From the NCBI RefSeq assembly GCF_001665395.1, contig NZ_LZSG01000046.1:1-35522 (forward strand): 35,522 nucleotides of DNA, in the 5' to 3' direction. Origin of the DNA: Mycobacterium sp. 1164966.3. GTDB lineage: Bacteria; Actinomycetota; Actinomycetes; Mycobacteriales; Mycobacteriaceae. The notes beneath the pieces are model-generated. The model saw nothing but the letters and a program-made list of their open reading frames with translations. It did no database searches and was not told where the DNA came from. Each line of letters opens with the position of its first letter. Position 1 is the first letter of the stretch. Position numbers and translations under genes: made by a program. This document shows, piece by piece, positions 30,012 to 35,522 of this stretch.

Positions 30012-30794
30012 GCTGATTCGCGTCCGGGGCCGGGCACCGAGGTTGAACTGGATTTTGCCCGCGAGTGGGTGGAATTCTACGACCCGGACAATCCCGAGCA
30101 CCTGATCGCGGCGGACATGACCTGGTTGTTGTCACGCTGGACGTGTGTATTCGGCACACCCGCCTGCCAGGGCACCGTCGAGGGCCGCCCCGACGACGGG
30201 TGTTGCTCACACGGCGCGTTCCTGTCCGATGACGACGACCGCGCGCGGCTGGACGATGCGGTGAAGAAGTTGACCGACGACGACTGGCAGTACCGCGAAA
30301 AGGGCTTGGGCCGCAAGGGATACCTCGAACTCGACGAGCACGATGGCGAGCCCAGTTACCGCACCCGCAAACACAAGGACGCGTGCATCTTCCTGAATCG
30401 CCCCGGCTTTCGCGGCGGCGTCGGCTGCGCGCTGCACAGCAAAGCCCTCAAGCTGGGCGTGGCGCCGCTGACGATGAAGCCCGACGTCTGCTGGCAGTTG
30501 CCGATCCGGCGCAGTCAGGAATGGGTGACCCGGCCCGACGGCAGCGAGATCCTCAAGACCACCGTCACCGAATACGACCGCCGCGGCTGGGGCTCGGGCG
30601 GCGCTGACCTGCACTGGTATTGCACCGGCGATCCGGCCGCCCACATCGGCAAGAAGCAGGTCTGGGAGAGCCTCGCGGACGAGCTGACGGAACTGCTGGG
30701 CGAGAAGGCCTACGCAGAATTGGCCGCAATGTGCAAGCGCCGCAGCAAGTTAGGCCTTGTCGCGGTGCATCCCGCGACCCGCATCGCCGAGTAG
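30009..30794 (+). CDS. Cysteine-rich conserved protein (Rv0495c-like), likely metal-binding
   Basis: The 261-residue protein has clustered cysteines: C46, C53, C65, C66 with H68 in GCCSHGAFL, then C126 in KDACIFLN, C140 with H143 in GCALH, and C161. The CC-x-H and later C-x2-H sets resemble the DUF3109/YkgJ type of putative zinc- or iron-cluster-binding proteins. No signal peptide or membrane segment is visible. I start at the GTG at 30009, supported by the leaderless -10 box; the TTG at 29988 would add seven residues. Its M. tuberculosis orthologue is longer at the N-terminus in the annotation. It is convergent with the FadR-type gene, with a 4-nt gap. Function unknown. Confidence 0.83.
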   Translation: MADSRPGPGTEVELDFAREWVEFYDPDNPEHLIAADMTWLLSRWTCVFGTPACQGTVEGRPDDGCCSHGAFLSDDDDRARLDDAVKKLTDDDWQYREKGLGRKGYLELDEHDGEPSYRTRKHKDACIFLNRPGFRGGVGCALHSKALKLGVAPLTMKPDVCWQLPIRRSQEWVTRPDGSEILKTTVTEYDRRGWGSGGADLHWYCTGDPAAHIGKKQVWESLADELTELLGEKAYAELAAMCKRRSKLGLVAVHPATRIAE

Positions 30795-30798
30795 CCGC

Positions 30799-31524
30799 TT
30801 ACCTCGAGCCGTCGGCCTGTCGGTACGACTGCACCATGCGCAGCGCGCTGGCGCGCAGGTACGCCTCGACCGTCGTCGCGGCCGCCGTTGCGTCGCCGGC
30901 CAGCACCGCGTCGGTGATCGCCCGTAGGTCGGCAACAACCGGTTCGGCATCGGCATAGGCGCCGGTGAGCTGGTGTTCGCGCCCGCCGAAGGCGTGTTCG
31001 ACCCAGCGGTACATCAACCCCAGAGCACGGTTGCGGGTGCTGTGAATGAGCACCCGGAAGTAGGCCAAGTCGGCGGCCTGGCGCGCCTTGGCCGAGTCGG
31101 CTCCTTGCACGTGGTCCAGGGCGGCTCGCAGGGCTTCGGCATCGTCGGGCAGGCTGCGTTCGGCCGCCAAGCGGCCGATCAACGGGCCCAGCGCCGCGCG
31201 GATCTCGAGCAGCTCGACAAGGAACTCCGGACCCAATTTGCGCACCAGCGCTTCGACCACCGCCGGATGAGTCAGACCTTCCGGATTGCACACCACATTT
31301 CCGCTGCCGTGCTTGGCCTCGATCAGCCCCATTTGCTGTAACCGGGCCAAACCCTGCCGCAACGATGTGCGGTTGACGTTGAGCTGTTCGGCCAGGTCAC
31401 GCTCGGGCGGCAGCGTCGAGCCCGGCGGAAATACGCCGTCCAGGATGGCGTCGGCGATCGACGCGGCGATCTGTTCGTCGACCCGCTGCCGATCCGGCGG
31501 CTGCAGAAAACTTGACTGGTTCAT
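30799..31524 (-). CDS. GntR/FadR-family transcription regulator (Rv0494-like)
   Basis: The 241-residue protein has a winged helix at about 15-80 (ILDGVFPPGSTLPPERDLAEQLNVNRTSLRQGLARLQQMGLIEAKHGSGNVV pattern, of which PPERDLAEQLNVNRTSLRQ is the DNA-reading part). An FCD-type all-helical ligand domain follows at 95-235. The M. tuberculosis orthologue is a FadR-like, lipid-responsive repressor. The ATG at 31524 lies within the palindrome ATTGG-CTCAA-CCAAT (31523-31537), so it probably controls its own expression as well as that of the divergent three-gene operon. A longer frame upstream covers the other strand's gene and is not used. Confidence 0.9.
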   Translation of the reverse strand: MNQSSFLQPPDRQRVDEQIAASIADAILDGVFPPGSTLPPERDLAEQLNVNRTSLRQGLARLQQMGLIEAKHGSGNVVCNPEGLTHPAVVEALVRKLGPEFLVELLEIRAALGPLIGRLAAERSLPDDAEALRAALDHVQGADSAKARQAADLAYFRVLIHSTRNRALGLMYRWVEHAFGGREHQLTGAYADAEPVVADLRAITDAVLAGDATAAATTVEAYLRASALRMVQSYRQADGSR

Positions 31525-31544
31525 TGGCTCAACCAATATAGTAT
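31512..31544. promoter_or_regulatory. Overlapping divergent promoters with FadR-type operator
   Basis: Plus strand: TTGACT (31512-31517) and TATAGT (31537-31542) form a promoter with a 19-nt spacer, and the palindrome ATTGG-CTCAA-CCAAT (31523-31537) fills the spacer. Minus strand: TACTAT (31544-31539) is a -10 box for the regulator gene, whose start region is again covered by the palindrome. A repressor bound here would block both. Confidence 0.65.
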
Positions 31545-31612
31545 GGAAGGCGACGATGCGGCCAGAACTGGACGGCGCGTGTCGAAACGCCCAGGGCATT
31601 CCGGAGGTAGCA

Positions 31613-32563
31613 GTGGACGACGAACTGCGGTCGGCAGCCGCGCCGCGCTGGCGAGGCCGGCCCGGCCGGCTGGAGGTCTGGTACGCGACCCTGTCGGATC
31701 CGCTAACCCGCGCCGGCCTGTGGGTGCACTGCGAGACAGTCGCTCCCTTGTCGGGTGCTGCGTACGCGCATGGCTGGGTGACCTGGTTCCCCGCCGACGG
31801 CCCGCCGTATACCGAGCGATTCGGCCCCGAGCCCGTCCAGCCGGCCACCGGCGCCGCGTGGTTCGACGCTGCGGGAGCCCGCGTGGCGGCGGAGAAGCTC
31901 GACGGCCGCGCTGGATCAATCAGCTGGGACCTGTCCTGGAAGGACACCGGCGCGCCGCTGTGGACGTTCCCCCGGCTGGCCTGGGAGCGGGAGCTGTTGC
32001 CCGGCGCCCAGGTTGTCCTGGCGCCCACCGCCGACTTCACCGGCTCCCTGGTTGTCGGCGAGACCACCCACCGCGTGGACGGCTGGCGCGGCAACGTCGC
32101 CCACATCTACGGGCATGGCAACGCCAGGCGCTGGGGCTGGATCCACGCCGACCTCGGCGACGGCGACGTGCTGGAGGCCGTGACGGCAGTGTCCCACAAA
32201 CCCGGCCTGCGCAGGCTCGCGCCGCTGGCCTTCATTCGCTTCCGGATCGACGGAAAAGACTGGCCCGCAAGCACTTTGCCGTCGCTGCGGATGCGCACGA
32301 CACTCGGCGTACGGCATTGGCAGATAGAAGGGCGCATAGGGGGCAGCAAGGTGCTCATCCGTGTCGATCAGCCCTCGGAACGGTGCGTCAGCCTCGGCTA
32401 CACCGATCCCGACGGGGGCACCGCGGTGTGCACCAACACCGAACAGGCCGACATCCACATCGAAATCGACGACCGGCAGTGGTCGGTGCTAGGCACCGGG
32501 CACGCCGAAGTAGGCCTGCGCGGCGCTCAAGCGCCGGCCGTCAACGAAAGGACACCTTCGTGA
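31613..32563 (+). CDS. Conserved protein, possibly AttH/CrtC-like lipocalin fold (Rv0493c-like)
   Basis: The 316-residue product starts at a GTG with GGAGG at 31603-31607 five nt upstream; an ATG at 31556 with GGAAGG is the alternative. It is rich in Trp and aromatic residues in an alternating pattern, for example WVHCETVAPLSG, GWVTWFPADGPPY, SISWDLSWKDTG, and the HIYGHGNARRWGWIHADLG stretch. This looks like a beta-barrel of the AttH/carotenoid-hydratase type that can bind a lipid or terpenoid. This assignment is inference. No signal peptide or membrane segment is present. It overlaps the next gene by 4 nt (GTGA) and lies in an operon under the FadR-type regulator. Confidence 0.78.
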   Translation: MDDELRSAAAPRWRGRPGRLEVWYATLSDPLTRAGLWVHCETVAPLSGAAYAHGWVTWFPADGPPYTERFGPEPVQPATGAAWFDAAGARVAAEKLDGRAGSISWDLSWKDTGAPLWTFPRLAWERELLPGAQVVLAPTADFTGSLVVGETTHRVDGWRGNVAHIYGHGNARRWGWIHADLGDGDVLEAVTAVSHKPGLRRLAPLAFIRFRIDGKDWPASTLPSLRMRTTLGVRHWQIEGRIGGSKVLIRVDQPSERCVSLGYTDPDGGTAVCTNTEQADIHIEIDDRQWSVLGTGHAEVGLRGAQAPAVNERTPS

Positions 32564-32901
32564 GTTTTCTGCTCGATCCGCCGCTGCTGTTCGCCTCCGG
32601 AGTGCTTATCGAGCGCGGGCTGCCCGAGGACCGCCGCGACGTGGCCGAAGCCGCCACCCTCGGCGTCTTCTTCGCCGGATCGTTCGGGCTCTACAACAAC
32701 GTGCCCGGGCTCGGGTTGCTGTGGCGCCCGTTCCGCGCGCTTAACGGCCGCGACTTCATGTGGAACAGCGGCGTTTTCAATGTCAGCACGGAGAAAGCCG
32801 AGTGGCCGCTGCACGCGGCGGCCGGCGGCATCTTCGCGACGTATCCGTTCTTCATCAAGCTGGGCCGGGGACTCGGACGCAGGCTGGGGCAACGGATTTG
32901 A
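32560..32901 (+). CDS. Small conserved membrane-associated protein (Rv0492A-like)
   Basis: The 113-residue protein begins VSFLLDPPLLFASGVLIERGL at a GTG that overlaps the previous stop (GTGA). Hydrophobic patches at about 6-16 and 33-50 (LGVFFAGSFGLYNNVPGLGLLW) suggest shallow or paired membrane contact, and the tail is basic (KLGRGLGRRLGQRI). The conserved YNN and MWNSGVF features have no function known to me. It is sandwiched by 4-nt overlaps between the lipocalin-like protein and the oxidoreductase, so the three are probably made in equal amounts. Confidence 0.78.
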   Translation: MSFLLDPPLLFASGVLIERGLPEDRRDVAEAATLGVFFAGSFGLYNNVPGLGLLWRPFRALNGRDFMWNSGVFNVSTEKAEWPLHAAAGGIFATYPFFIKLGRGLGRRLGQRI

Positions 32902-34763
32902 GCCGGCTGGCAGCTCGGGCTGCCGCGTCCTTCGGCGCGGCTCTGCTACCGCAGGAGCTTGGCGGTCCGCCGTCCGCCGAACTCGTCCAGCGTCTCGACC
33001 GGTATCTGACCCGCATGCCGGCGATCTCGCGACGGGCCGTACATGCCGGCCTGCTTTCGATGGAGGCGGCCAGCTATCTGACCACCGGACGGTCGCTATC
33101 GCGGCTTGGCCCCGCCGAACGCGAACGAGTGCTACATCGACTCGCCGCACTCAACCCGGATGCCGGCGCGGCGCTCGAGGCCATGAAGGTGATCGTGTTG
33201 CTGGCCAACGGCGCGGATACCTATGCGCCGGAACTGCTTTCCCGTGCCGCCCAGCATGACGCAGCGCGGCCAGACGCGGTATTGAACGTCACCAGGTCCG
33301 CCGACAGTGGCTCGGTCATCACCGCCGACGTGGTCGTCGTCGGCTCCGGCGCCGGTGGCGCGATGGCAGCCCGCGCCCTGGCCCGGGCCGGGGTGGCCGT
33401 GGTGGTGCTCGAGGAGGGCCGGCGCTGGACGGTCGAGGAGTTCCGTACCGCCCATCCGATCGAGCGCTATGCCGGGCTCTATCGCGGGGCCGGCGCAACC
33501 GTCGCGCTGGGCCGCCCGTCGGTGGTCTTGCCGATCGGCCGGGCCGTCGGTGGCACCACCGTCGTCAACTCCGGGACGTGTTTTCGGCCGCCGCTTGCCG
33601 TGCAGCGACGCTGGCGCGACGAATTCGGCCTGGGCATGGCGGACCCGGACCTGCTGGACGCCAGGCTGGACGAGGTCGAGCGCACTCTGCAGGTTGCGCC
33701 GGTACCGCTGCAGATCATGGGCCGCAACGGCCGACTGCTGCTCGACGCCGCCAATTCACTGGGGTGGCAGGCCGCCCCCATCCCGCGCAACGCACCGGGC
33801 TGCGACGGCTGCTGCCAGTGCGCGATCGGCTGCCCGCACAACGCCAAGTTCGGCGTGCACCTCAACGCGCTACCGCAGGCCTGCGCCGCCGGCGCCCGGA
33901 TTGTGTCCGAGGCGCGCGCCGAACGGGTGCTTCACCAGCACGGACGGGCCCGCGGCGTGCGTGCCCGTCGGCCCGACGGCACTGCGCTCGACGTGCTCGC
34001 GGACACGGTCGTCGTTGCCTCGGGCGCCACCGAGACGCCTGGGCTGTTGCGGCGCAGCGGCCTTGGCGGGCACCCGCGGCTAGGCCGCAACCTGGCGCTG
34101 CATCCTGCGACGATGCTCGCCGGACGCTTCGACGAGGACGTGTACGCGTGGCGTGGTGTGCTGCAGAGCGCCGCAGTGCACGAGTTTCACGAGTCGGACG
34201 GCGTGCTTATCGAGGCCACGTCCACGCCGCCGGGCATGGGGTCGATGGTGTTTCCCGGCTACGGCGCAGAGCTGCTCGGCTGGCTGGACCGGGCCCATCA
34301 CGTCGCGACGTTCGGCGCGATGGTGGCCGATCAGGGCGTCGGTTCGGTGCAGTCGGCGCGGGGCGAGACGCTGATGCGCTACAACATCGCCCGCGCCGAC
34401 ATCGCGAAGCTGATGGTGGCGCTGCAGGCCATGGGCCGTTTGCTTTTCGCCGCCGGGGCGGTGGAGTTGCTGACCGGGCTACCGGGCGCCAAGACGGTGA
34501 CGTCGCTGGCCGAGCTGCAGGATGTGCTGGGTCGTAGCGACCCGCGGAGTCTGCACCTCGCCGCGTTCCATCCGACGGGTACCGCGGCAGCCGGCGCCGA
34601 CGCGCAGCTCTGTCCGGTTGACGAGCGCGGTCGGCTGCGTGGCGTCGACGGAGTTTGGGTGGCCGACGCGTCGATTGTGCCCAGCAGCCCGACGGTGAAT
34701 CCGCAGGTGTCGATCATGGCGCTGGCGCTCGGCGTGGCCGATGAGATCGTCTGCGGCGGTTAG
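32898..34763 (+). CDS. GMC-family FAD oxidoreductase, long-chain alcohol oxidase-like (Rv0492c-like)
   Basis: The 621-residue protein begins at a TTG that overlaps the previous stop (TTGA). The FAD site is VVVGSGAGGAMAARAL (residues 146-161), followed by GRAVGGTTVVNSGTCFRPP at 214-232. A Cys-rich loop CDGCCQCAIGC (302-312) precedes the substrate part, as in long-chain fatty alcohol oxidases. AAFHPTGTAA contains the GMC His558, and VNPQVSIMALALGVADEI at 600-617 is the C-terminal GMC signature with Asn601. It would oxidise a hydrophobic alcohol to an aldehyde with FAD. The N-terminal 140 residues form an extra helical domain. Setting it under a lipid-responsive regulator fits that role; the true substrate is unknown. 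Confidence 0.87.
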   Translation: MSRLAARAAASFGAALLPQELGGPPSAELVQRLDRYLTRMPAISRRAVHAGLLSMEAASYLTTGRSLSRLGPAERERVLHRLAALNPDAGAALEAMKVIVLLANGADTYAPELLSRAAQHDAARPDAVLNVTRSADSGSVITADVVVVGSGAGGAMAARALARAGVAVVVLEEGRRWTVEEFRTAHPIERYAGLYRGAGATVALGRPSVVLPIGRAVGGTTVVNSGTCFRPPLAVQRRWRDEFGLGMADPDLLDARLDEVERTLQVAPVPLQIMGRNGRLLLDAANSLGWQAAPIPRNAPGCDGCCQCAIGCPHNAKFGVHLNALPQACAAGARIVSEARAERVLHQHGRARGVRARRPDGTALDVLADTVVVASGATETPGLLRRSGLGGHPRLGRNLALHPATMLAGRFDEDVYAWRGVLQSAAVHEFHESDGVLIEATSTPPGMGSMVFPGYGAELLGWLDRAHHVATFGAMVADQGVGSVQSARGETLMRYNIARADIAKLMVALQAMGRLLFAAGAVELLTGLPGAKTVTSLAELQDVLGRSDPRSLHLAAFHPTGTAAAGADAQLCPVDERGRLRGVDGVWVADASIVPSSPTVNPQVSIMALALGVADEIVCGG

Positions 34764-34873
34764 ATTTTGGCAGCCTGTTCGAGCTGAGTGCGGACATCGT
34801 CAACCACCGGACAAGCGGTCCTTCACCTCGCTGACCATGGCTCGGACCCTAGCGAGGCTGCTACGAGGAGCGG

Positions 34874-35203
34874 TCAGGTGTCGCTCGGGGTATCGCTGGG
34901 GGGCGAGAGCGCATCCGGACAGTACGTCTTTGCAGCGATCGCCGCGAACTTACTGGCTTTGTCCGGGTTCAATGAGGCGTTCTTGGATGTGAGCGTCTTG
35001 ACGACATCCGACATCTCCGTGCCCCCACCGAGCTTGTCGCAGACCCATTTTCCTGCGCCCACGACTGCATCCGGATCGGAATAGCTGATGCCGGCGGCGT
35101 TCAGTGACGCAATGAATGCGTCGTCGGCGCCATCGGCGTGCGCGGGTGCAGCCATGCCGATGACGACACCAAAGCTTGCCAGGGTTAGGAGAAGTGGCCT
35201 CAT
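34874..35203 (-). CDS. Secreted DUF732 protein
   Basis: The 109-residue protein has a signal peptide with a likely cut after AHA (residue 23). The mature part is the small helical DUF732 domain: DDAFIASLNAAGISYSDPDAVVGAGKWVCDKLGGG and later TYCPDAL. Cys55 and Cys95 are placed to form a disulfide. Proteins of this group are common in mycobacteria, exported, and of unknown role. The tail is Ser/Pro/Asp-rich. The neighbours on either side are on the opposite strand, so it is a single-gene unit. Confidence 0.9.
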   Translation of the reverse strand: MRPLLLTLASFGVVIGMAAPAHADGADDAFIASLNAAGISYSDPDAVVGAGKWVCDKLGGGTEMSDVVKTLTSKNASLNPDKASKFAAIAAKTYCPDALSPPSDTPSDT

Positions 35204-35281
35204 GGCTCACAGATTGTCCCAGAGTGACTATCAGCCCGCATCTCGTGCAGCAAGGAGCGGTGTCGGTAGAGTCGTGTACTG

Positions 35282-35297
35282 TCGAACACATGTTCGA
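35282..35297. promoter_or_regulatory. Perfect mycobacterial LexA (SOS) box over a start codon
   Basis: TCGAAC-ACAT-GTTCGA is a full match to the mycobacterial SOS box TCGAAC(N4)GTTCGA. The ATG of the 13E12-type gene begins at 35290, inside the spacer. TAGAGT at about 35266-35271 could be the -10 box. DNA-damage induction is expected. Confidence 0.88.
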
Positions 35298-35522
35298 ACG
35301 GGGTGGTGGGTGGTCGCAGGAGCAGGTGATTGCCTACTTCGATGAGTTGGCCGCGCGCTGCGAGTTGCGGGCACCCACCGCCGAGTCGGCGGCGTGGGTG
35401 CAGCGGGCCAGTGCGGCGGGGCGTGCGGAGAATCGGGCCGCCGCGGCGCAGTTGGTGGCGATTGGGGAGTTGTTCGCCTACCGGTTGGGGCGGTGTTCGG
35501 AGACCGAGGAGTGGGCGGTTGA
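35290..35522 (+). CDS. 13E12/DUF222-HNH repeat family protein, N-terminal part, cut by window end
   Basis: Only the first 77 residues are in the window. They begin MFERGGGWSQEQVIAYF and continue to WVQRASAAGRAENRAAAAQ and LVAIGELFAYRLGR, the DUF222 beginning of the 13E12 family. The rest, beyond the window, would normally add more DUF222 helices and an HNH nuclease domain. Family members are repeated many times in mycobacterial genomes and several are damage-inducible. The ATG is within the SOS box. In M. tuberculosis the neighbour of Rv0492c is the senX3-regX3 pair, so this gene is an insertion or replacement relative to that order. Confidence 0.85.
   Translation, partial: MFERGGGWSQEQVIAYFDELAARCELRAPTAESAAWVQRASAAGRAENRAAAAQLVAIGELFAYRLGRCSETEEWAV

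Noticed and set aside
34764..34873. Two short minus-strand frames that would join by a single frameshift into a peptide ending LEQAAKI
   Set aside because: Too short, no family recognised, and no ribosome site; perhaps a decayed gene end, but not supportable.

Overview
The window looks like the chromosome of a slow-growing Mycobacterium. It is GC-rich, and it carries in conserved order a block matching M. tuberculosis Rv0492c to Rv0522 (read in reverse here). Marker genes include the haem operon hemA-hemC-hemD-hemB, the mycolic-acid genes hadD-cmaA2, proC, ppx1, the OprA-type STAS protein, a bS22 ribosomal peptide, a DUF732 secreted protein and a 13E12 repeat gene. Locus names are given by recognition of the protein sequences, not by a database search, and the species is not determined.

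Left part (1-12.4 kb): a multi-membrane protein that ends in a domain resembling the 19-kDa antigen LpqH; a GabP-type permease with an upstream SAM methyltransferase under a nested palindromic operator; an SsuD-like flavin monooxygenase translated just ahead of an MHS-type transporter; then an envelope-acylation cluster. That cluster has a Tat-exported esterase, a fused acyltransferase-3/SGNH protein, a 37-residue peptide, and on the other strand a separate acyltransferase-3 followed 4 nt later by a separate SGNH hydrolase.

Middle part (12.4-19.1 kb): the STAS regulator faces a minus-strand run made of a glutaredoxin-like gene, hemA, hemC, hemD, hemB and two small membrane proteins. This run makes uroporphyrinogen III from glutamyl-tRNA.

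Right part (19.1-35.5 kb): a small unknown gene with a good leaderless promoter, a SerB-like HAD phosphatase, a tandem hairpin repeat, the hadD-cmaA2 mycolate pair with a clear terminator, an acyltransferase and GalE2-like pair with bS22 and a BldC-like regulator, proC, a thioesterase/TIM-barrel pair, a membrane protein and exopolyphosphatase pair, a cysteine-rich protein, a FadR-type regulator divergent from a three-gene translationally coupled operon ending in a GMC oxidoreductase, a DUF732 protein, and the start of a 13E12 gene whose start codon lies inside a perfect LexA (SOS) box.

Three kinds of short intergenic repeat are visible: a ~60-bp hairpin element (two copies plus a possible half), a 56-bp tandem hairpin repeat, and a 20-bp triple repeat with an inverted copy. 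The most interesting leads are the LpqH-like fusion, the side-by-side fused and split acyltransferase/SGNH systems, the FadR-controlled lipid-oxidation operon, and a GalE2 protein that lacks the usual catalytic Tyr and Lys.
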